A stretch of DNA of 12,794 nt, from the NCBI GenBank assembly GCA_025201845.1, contig MU604179.1, positions 1 to 12,794 of the forward strand. Direction: 5' to 3'. Of the stretch, positions 7,598 through 12,794 are shown piece by piece (position 1 is the stretch's first letter; every line of letters begins with the position of its first letter). This stretch comes from Martensiomyces pterosporus. Taxonomy: Eukaryota > Kickxellomycota > Kickxellomycetes > Kickxellales > Kickxellaceae. Made by a program: the position numbers and the translations under genes. The notes beneath the pieces are model-generated. The model did no database searches, was not told the origin of the DNA, and was given only the letters and a program-made list of their open reading frames with translations.

Positions 7598-9453
7598 ATG
7601 AGTCGTAACAGATTTTCAGAGTTTATTGCTCGCAGAAAGAGCGGGCAGGCCCACGGCCGGTCTTCATTTAGCCCGGCGTCGTCGCTAGGAGACGCCAGCG
7701 CAAATGTAGACATGGAAAAGTACTTCACGGCTGTAAGAATCAGTGCTGTCCATGTGCATGTCTGCTAATCTGTATTGGGATTCCGACTTGTGATTTGGTA
7801 TATTCGCCGATCCTCACAACTTGGTGTGTATCTTGTTTCCACTGTTGCTGCCATGTAATTAGCTGAGCAGCATTGATGAGGATATTGCCAAAGTCGATGG
7901 CAATGTTGACGAACTGAGCATGCTCCACAACAAACTGCTGTCAACGGCTGACGGGTCAAAATCAGAGTGTAAGCTGAAGGCGCCAAACAAGCCGTATTCT
8001 CAGTTACAGCATACAACAGAAGAATGGTGTGCTTCAAACACGCTCAGCTTGGATAGCTAATGATCATGCCCGTTTACTTTGCTTGTAGCCATTGCACGCC
8101 AGCGAGACAAGAAGACTGCCGAAACAAACGACCTGGTTGCAAAGCTGAGGAGGGAGCTTGATGGTAGGCACCACCCGCCAAACATCCAGTTTGTTGGCTA
8201 CTAGGCTGAAGCGCGCTATGCGTACACGTGTCTATGTTGGTCCTTTTTCTTGCAGACTCCCGCCACTAGTTCCGTTTTGATGCGTTTGTGTTCGTCTGGC
8301 TGAGTGATGTGTAGCCGTTGAGCAAATGAATGAGAACACCCAGATGAACCCTAGCGACGAGGCAACGCAGCGGGGCAAGCATGCTGCGCTAGTCAGGCGG
8401 CTAATGGGCGTGCTCGACAAGTACCGCACACTCGAGCGCGAGTCGCAAAAGCGGTACCAGACCCGCATAGAAAAACACATTCGATTAGGTATGTAGCTGT
8501 CCTTGTTCCCTTCTGTTCCTGCCTGTGCGCAAAACCCCCTTTCACAATACTGCAGCATGCGTGCTGACAGCCAGTGGAACACGCTATCTAAACTGCTAAC
8601 CACCAACAAGCGCATGCCGATAGTGAAGCCCGATGCAACCGATGAAGAGGTTGCAGCAGCAGTCAGCGACGAGGCATCGCGGTCAATGTTTGCCATGGAT
8701 GTCATGTCGTCGTACAGAAGCAAAACTGCCAAGCGCATGCTGCGCGATGTTGAGCAGCGCGACAAGGATATCCGCAACATAAGCAACACAATCGAGGTAA
8801 GCAGGCAACAAAGAACCACCCTCGTTTATCGATAAGATGTAGGATACCCCTGCTGTTTACCCCAGCACTAATAGCATGTACGCAACCCATCAAGTAGCTC
8901 CTCAACCGGATGTTTACAGATATGCAAGAGATCGTGTCTCAGCAGCAAGACATGCTGGACAACATCGAGCAGGCGGTGGACAGCACCCATGAATACACAG
9001 CCAAAGCAAACCAAGAAGTCAAAGAAGCAACCCGCATTCGTATCGCATCGAGAAAGGTACGCGGCGAGAATGTGAAAAACTGCTCTACAGCATATGGCAG
9101 GTGCAGCAGCAGCCAGCGGTCTACGCTCTAATTCACAATGCAGCCACACGCTGTTTTGCTATGCACTCCATGGCATGTGCTGACATTTGTAGAAGAAGTG
9201 GATCATTATTGTAATCGTGTTCCTAATCATTGCTGCCATCGCGCTGGGGGTAGCAATTCCAGTAGCCACGTAAGTACCCAGTGAAATCGGCTAAGCAAGC
9301 AGCAGCACAAAGCACAAAGCACAAAGTGCATCACGCGCCTCTGCTAACTACCAGTCGCTGTATTTCTACAAATCCGGGTATTGTATGCATAGCCACAGAA
9401 GAAACAGGCCTGGGAGCAGCAGCAACTCAAGCGGTAGCAGTGGCAGTGGTTAG
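7598..9453 (+). CDS. SSO1: Plasma-membrane syntaxin (Sso1/2-type Qa-SNARE), eight exons
   Basis: Reconstructed exons are 7598-7732, 7863-7968, 8089-8163, 8315-8488, 8624-8796, 8898-9056, 9193-9269 and 9393-9453. All junctions keep frame and the product is 319 aa. The Habc bundle runs from about residue 38 (DMEKYFTALSSIDEDIAKV) through exon 5, including the syntaxin hallmark IRLVKPDATDEEV, which is completed only by the exon 4/5 junction. The SNARE motif (about 211-274) contains FTDMQEIVSQQQDMLDNIE; its zero-layer Gln is Q237. A basic RKKKW leads into one transmembrane helix (about 278-298). It should pair with Sec9- and Snc-type SNAREs for exocytic fusion. Two splice features are odd: a strong decoy acceptor in intron 3, and a last donor that overlaps an in-frame TAA. 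If the last intron is retained the protein ends at residue 300; if spliced it gains the tail HRRNRPGSSSNSSGSSGSG. The exon model is by eye; the identity is firm. Confidence 0.9.
8164..8314 (+). other. Syntaxin intron 3 with a strong decoy acceptor
   Basis: 151 bp, donor GTAGGC, acceptor GATGTGTAG at 8314, which restores the frame into exon 4. A much stronger-looking acceptor (TCCTTTTTCTTGCAG, ending at 8255) lies 59 bases earlier. Splicing there would read four codons and then TAG (8267-8269). A CACGTG also lies inside the intron at 8225-8230. Confidence 0.65.
9270..9392 (+). other. Optional last intron of the syntaxin gene
   Basis: 123 bp with a consensus GTAAGT donor, a CTAAC branch-like motif at 9344-9348 and a TAG acceptor 44 bases further on. 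The AG at 9353-9354 is probably too close to the branch. The donor overlaps an in-frame stop (ACG TAA, stop at 9271-9273), so an unspliced message also encodes a complete membrane-anchored syntaxin. Confidence 0.55.
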
Positions 9454-9481
9454 ACACGTTATCGTTTGTGCATTTGGTATA

Positions 9482-9487
9482 AATAAA
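9482..9487 (+). terminator. Poly(A) signal of the syntaxin gene
   Basis: AATAAA 29 bases after the spliced-form stop and about 210 bases after the alternative stop. This spacing slightly favours the eight-exon model. Confidence 0.5.
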
Positions 9488-9530
9488 AGGTAGGCAGCGG
9501 AGACGCAAACATTAGTAGACAACAGTAGCT

Positions 9531-9551
9531 TAGTACTAATACCCAGTACTA
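9531..9551. repeat. Small inverted repeat between convergent genes
   Basis: TAGTACT (9531-9537) and AGTACTA (9545-9551) form a 7-bp perfect stem around a 7-base loop, in the short gap between the convergent syntaxin and bHLH genes. It may be chance. Confidence 0.3.
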
Positions 9552-9610
9552 GTATAGCATCTAGAATTGCAGAGCAAAAGAAGGAGGCACGCAAGAGACA
9601 GCAAGGTCTG

Positions 9611-10623
9611 TCAAACGTGGGTTCCAAGGACTGCTCCGCCAGAGCTAGGCATAGTGTGCGGCTGCTTCTTGAACTCTCCAGATGAGCACCCCTGCACCTG
9701 GTCCAGCTGATATGGAGACACAGGGGAGAGTGGCCGGGGGTTGCTAGCACCAAGATCCACGGCTCCTTTGCTCAGAACAGAATGAAGCCTGCTTATGCTC
9801 TCAATGTCCTGCGGGTCGAAGTGGGCATGCGACAAGGAGATGTCACCAAGGCCTTGGAACGAAAGCGGCTGGTCGATAGGCAGCTGCTGTGGGACGTTCA
9901 GAATTTGTTCAGGAAGCAGCCGCGGCGATTGACAAGAGCTATTGAATGCGGGCTGACTGCTTGAGAAACCACACAGCACTTGCTGATGGGCGGGCATAGG
10001 CAGCGGGTATCCAGCAGCCACAAGCGCCCGGCGCAGGTCGTTGATCTCAGCCTCCATCTCCTGTATCGTGCGCCGCAGAAGATCGATGTAGTCCTTGGCC
10101 TTTTGCATTATCAGCACAGTCGACGGCTTCACCATGTGCAGAGTCGGAATGATGTCGCGCAGCTCGTAGAGGACCTCGCGCTGGTGGTGTCTTCGCTAGA
10201 ATTCGAGGAGTGTGAGTACAGCAGCACAGAAGAAAGTAGCATATACACACGTATTCCATGAGCGACTCCTGCTTGCTCGGAAGACACGCACAAACAACGG
10301 GAAATAAACCAGCATAGAGAGCATGCGAGGAGGGTGCTTGCACTTGCCTTGCGCTCAAGCTCGTTGTGATTGAGTCTCTTTTTTCTACAGTGCGGAGAAG
10401 TGGAAGCACAGCAGCAAAAACAGGTGGCTTTGGCGTAGTTAGGCGCAGATGCAGTATGAACTCGAAGTATACATCATGGGTGTCACCAACGCATGGCGAA
10501 AAATGCTACGTACTTTGGCTTGGCCGTCGCAGGCATGCTTACATGGGCAGCATCGTGGGCCGCGCCTACATCCACTGGTGCTCCTGCGAGGCCGCTGTCG
10601 GTTGTGGCTTGGAAGGCAGACAT
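9611..10623 (-). CDS. Max-like bHLH-leucine-zipper transcription factor, three exons
   Basis: Exons 10623-10514, 10384-10348 and 10195-9611 join in frame to give 243 aa. The ATG at 10623 follows an in-frame TAA directly. The basic region KKKRLNHNELERKRR (residues 37-51) carries H43, E47 and R51, the trio that makes group B bHLH factors such as Max read CACGTG. Helix 1 is about 52-66 (QREVLYELRDIIP), then a short loop (TLHMVKPS) and helix 2 (TVLIMQKAKDYIDLL). The helix runs into a zipper with a heptad I86, I93, I100, L107. Residues 108-243 are rich in Ser, Pro and Gln with no recognised domain and may be regulatory. The protein should act in the nucleus as a homo- or heterodimer. The 37-nt middle exon and the GC-AG intron are unusual. 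Which fungal bHLH subfamily this is cannot be settled here. Confidence 0.87.
10196..10347 (-). other. GC-AG intron splitting the bHLH basic region
   Basis: 152 bp in phase 0 between Lys49 and Arg50. The donor is AAG|GCAAGT, which matches the extended consensus of non-canonical GC donors. The acceptor is TTCTAG. No GT donor nearby would keep both the basic region and the frame. Confidence 0.8.
10385..10513 (-). other. First intron of the bHLH gene
   Basis: 129 bp in phase 2. The donor is GTACGT (10513-10508). A CTAAC branch-like motif lies about 50 bases before the acceptor CTGTAG, with a long pyrimidine-rich tract between them. The junction creates Lys37 of the basic region. Confidence 0.78.
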
Positions 10624-11675
10624 TTACTGGCAGCCGATAGATTATGTAGCTCGGGAGAATAGCAAGAGCAGAGCGCCAAGCAAGCAACGTATGCACTCAC
10701 AGAGGGAATCTGGAAGAAAAGGGAGTGTCCAGAGGCAGCACCAGGAGCAGCGAAAGGGGGAAGCGCGCTGCTTTGAGTTTTATCTAAGCAAGTGCAGTGT
10801 GGCTGTGGAGTGGTCTCACAGTAGATGGCGGCGCATACACGGACACCCCTTTTCTCTTGACCAGCAAGCGGCATATACAGGGTAGCTTGTAGGCGTTGGT
10901 TCGGAATGTATGCTAGCCACTCTTTACCCGCTGGATGGGGGAGAGTGAGCATGCGTGCAGTGAGTCAGTTTTTCTAAGCTAAACCACACACATCTCTCCA
11001 CGCAAACACAGCGATTTGGCGAGGCAAATGCAGCAGCAGCAGCAGCAGCAGCTAGGGCAAGCAGCCCCAAAAGCGCGCAATTTGTACTGGTACTTGAATG
11101 CATGCCTACGTCCAAACAAATATCCGTATTTGATTCCGAAGTGTCATGTAAAGCCGGAATGTCGCGTATGAGTCGCACATGGCTCACACCCGCCCATAGC
11201 ATATGAAACGCCGCCCATACGACAACGGTACTCTGTGGACGCCAGACATTATCAAACAGCTTGGCTGCACACGCATATATACACTCAGCACAGGCAGCTC
11301 TCGCCAACCCCTCATCCACCCCCTCTCCCCACACCAACACCTGATCCGCGAGTCTGGGTGAGCTGGCCTCAGACGCAAGCATCTCCAAGCCATTCTGCGC
11401 CGGTACTCCCGAGTACCCGCATTCTGGGATGCGACATCGCAAGCAGTAACCCCACGTGGCTTGCGTACACTGCGTTGCGGGTCTCCATGATAAGGTGTGG
11501 TAAGAGTGATATTCGCGCAGCGTACATGTAGAATAAAAGCAAGCATAGAGTGGGAAGAAAGAAAAGGGGCACAGGGGGAGAAGAGAGGAGTTGCAGAGCG
11601 TGGTTATCGTCCTCATTTTGGCTATGCACTACTCATCCAGCTTTCACTCCACCAGATAGCGAGTCGGTCGTGTAC
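10624..11675. other. About 1 kb without a convincing gene, upstream of the bHLH gene
   Basis: This holds the bHLH promoter side and the region downstream of the mannosyltransferase. Visible are a CAG triplet run at about 11030-11051, a purine-rich tract at about 11545-11590, an A/T-rich CATATATACAC at about 11274 and a CACGTG at 11453-11458. A 230-codon minus-strand open frame (11616-10924) crosses the CAG run but lacks domains or coding-like composition, so I do not call it a gene. No tRNA or clear snoRNA was recognised. Confidence 0.4.
11030..11051. repeat. CAG/CTG trinucleotide run
   Basis: About seven perfect CAG units (plus strand) in non-coding DNA about 400 bases upstream of the bHLH start. 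The length is modest and in the range where polymorphism is common. Confidence 0.85.
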
Positions 11676-11703
11676 CTTAGGGCTTAGGGCTTAGGGTTTA
11701 GGG
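11676..11703. repeat. Interstitial telomere-like repeat (YTTAGGG, four units)
   Basis: Three CTTAGGG units and one TTTAGGG in perfect 7-base register, followed by a degenerate ATTGGG. The minus strand reads CCCTAAA/CCCTAAG. The stop codon of the mannosyltransferase (11700-11698) lies within the TTTAGGG unit. Confidence 0.88.
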
Positions 11704-12794
11704 ATTGGGAAGCGCAACAAAGTCCAGGGTGCATGACCACCTCCTGTTTTTCGTCTCGATCGACTCGCTTTCGGGGCACCAGCACTTGCTGTTGGTCTTG
11801 CCGCTGGGACAGTTCCACAGCGGTCCATGGAAGTACCCAATGTCCTCGAACCAGTGAACCTGGTTCTTGTTCAGAAACATCGACACCGCAAGCGAATGAA
11901 CCGGCGCATCGCCCCACCGCTCATAGAAAAACCCGCCTGCCTGATCCAGGTAGTCAAAGTATGCAAGATACTCCCCTGAGCGCAAAAAGTCCAGGCTGGC
12001 AATCTCAAAGTTTGACCAGAAGTGGCACCGGTTGTACCCGCCGTCCTTGTCGGTCACAAAATCCATCAGGTTGGTTGCTGGGATCATGTTCTTGTGGTCC
12101 TTCATAAACTTCATCGTGGTGTTCCATAGTGTAGGGATGGTCTCGATAACCTCCTTGATCGAGATGGTGAACCCGTACTTTTTGTTGTTCTCCTCCATGT
12201 AGCGGAATGGGTCGTAGTCGATGTCGCACCCAAACTTGACGCCAGGCTCAACGCGCCAGTACCACTTGTACTCGTCCATCAAGGGGTGGCGGAAGAAGAA
12301 CCCAGACTCGTAGCGGCACATGTGGCGGTAGCTCTCGCGACCACCATAGATAACACTGCGCTCCGCCATGTCCTTGCGCACCTCGGCAGCCTTGGTCTGG
12401 TTGATGAAGCTGGGGTACGACCAGTGCTCGGTGGGGATCAGACCAAACTTGCAGTCGCCAGTCACAACCTGGCTGATCTTCTCCTTGAACTCGTCGCTGA
12501 AGGGCTCGTTGTTGAGGAATACGTAGGGGTAGTGGTACCGGCGGTTGAATCTGTCCTCGAGCTGCACGAGGGTTTCACGCAGGTCCTTCAGATCGCCGTT
12601 GCGAGTGAGGATGACAAAGGCTGCGCTGACCCTCTCTGTCTTCTGCTCTTCGAGCGGAATTTGCACCATCTCGGTGACGAACGCAGTTTCGGTTTGGTAG
12701 GCGACAGAGGTCAGCGTGGTTGTGACTGCCTCTGTCCTTCTTGCCAGCTCTGCCTTACGCATGTCGCTCGGAAAGGTAAAGTCATCTCGGAGGT
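11698..12794 (-). CDS. GT15 (Kre2/Mnt1/Ktr) alpha-1,2-mannosyltransferase, N-terminus beyond window
   Basis: The frame is open from the right edge to a TAA at 11700-11698. A Met at 12762 exists, but coding-like sequence continues before it (FTFPSD), and family members begin with a cytosolic tail, a membrane anchor and a stem, none of which is present. So the 5' part, perhaps 50-90 codons, is off the window. Family motifs in order: AAFVILTRNGDL, YPYVFLNNEPF, HWSYPSFI, CRYESGFFFRHPLM, YWRVEPGVKFGCDIDYDPF (its Glu binds the metal in Kre2), HFWSNFEIA (its Glu is the proposed nucleophile in Kre2), GGFFYERWGDAPVHSLA and IGYFHGP. A Cys-rich end (NCPSG, CWCPES, SCTLDF) matches the family C-terminus. 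It transfers mannose from GDP-mannose to O- or N-linked glycans in the Golgi lumen. The paralogue (Kre2, Ktr1-type or other) cannot be told here. The last residues, ALPNP, come from or adjoin the telomere-like repeat. Confidence 0.95.
   Translation of the reverse strand, partial: LRDDFTFPSDMRKAELARRTEAVTTTLTSVAYQTETAFVTEMVQIPLEEQKTERVSAAFVILTRNGDLKDLRETLVQLEDRFNRRYHYPYVFLNNEPFSDEFKEKISQVVTGDCKFGLIPTEHWSYPSFINQTKAAEVRKDMAERSVIYGGRESYRHMCRYESGFFFRHPLMDEYKWYWRVEPGVKFGCDIDYDPFRYMEENNKKYGFTISIKEVIETIPTLWNTTMKFMKDHKNMIPATNLMDFVTDKDGGYNRCHFWSNFEIASLDFLRSGEYLAYFDYLDQAGGFFYERWGDAPVHSLAVSMFLNKNQVHWFEDIGYFHGPLWNCPSGKTNSKCWCPESESIETKNRRWSCTLDFVALPNP

Noticed and set aside
8256..8268. Possible 13-nt microexon after the strong acceptor in syntaxin intron 3
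   Set aside because: It would shift the frame and give a TGA right after joining exon 4, and no good donor follows it.
10493..10885. Plus-strand frame starting like a signal peptide
   Set aside because: It is antisense to bHLH exon 1 and intron 1, which form a coherent gene by splice phase and motif, and it loses coding character after about 45 codons.
10924..11616. 230-codon minus-strand open frame in the bHLH-mannosyltransferase gap
   Set aside because: No recognisable domain, no conserved-looking segment, and composition typical of non-coding DNA with many Cys and His. A real unknown gene cannot be excluded, but nothing supports it beyond length.

Overview
The window is nuclear DNA of a filamentous fungus. 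The evidence is a Golgi GT15 mannosyltransferase, a Ser-rich GPI-anchored wall-type protein, a Las17/WASP homologue and an Sso1-type syntaxin. The introns are short (101-152 bp) with GTRNGN donors, CTAAY branch-like motifs and TAG/CAG acceptors. Intron density and gene content suggest an early-diverging (zygomycete-grade, perhaps Kickxellomycotina-like) fungus rather than a budding yeast, but the lineage call is inference. I see no tRNA, rRNA, CRISPR array, intact transposon or bacterial-type operon.

Layout, left to right. (1) 1-846: no intact gene. The minus strand carries frame-broken, coding-like fragments of an unrecognised gene, with a short second motif copy. (2) 847-2979 (-): an intronless coiled-coil golgin with a GM130-like N-terminus and a probable 5'-UTR intron. 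(3) about 2980-3985: divergent promoter region. (4) 3986-4657 (+): a small secreted, Cys-rich, Ser/Ala/Gly-rich, probably GPI-anchored protein. (5) 5379-7156 (+): a two-exon WASP homologue with WH1, an autoinhibitory-helix-like segment, a long polyproline region containing a 24-bp minisatellite, one WH2 motif and an acidic tail. (6) 7598-9453 (+): a syntaxin reconstructed from eight exons. (7) 10623-9611 (-): a Max-like bHLH-zipper factor reconstructed from three exons, with a 37-nt microexon and a GC-AG intron inside the basic region. (8) about 10624-11675: roughly 1 kb without a convincing gene. (9) 11698 to the right edge (-): a GT15 alpha-1,2-mannosyltransferase lacking its N-terminus. Its stop codon lies inside a short telomere-like repeat.

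Five of the six intact or partial genes act in secretion, endocytosis or the cell surface: golgin (Golgi tethering), mannosyltransferase (Golgi glycosylation), syntaxin (exocytic fusion), WASP (actin and endocytosis) and the GPI protein (cargo and wall). They lie on both strands with separate promoters, so this is a shared theme rather than an operon or biosynthetic cluster. I did not find a convincing new multi-gene system. The most notable points are the architecture of the bHLH gene, the GBD-helix-without-CRIB arrangement in the WASP homologue, splice-regulatory oddities in the syntaxin, and the telomere-like repeat at the mannosyltransferase stop.
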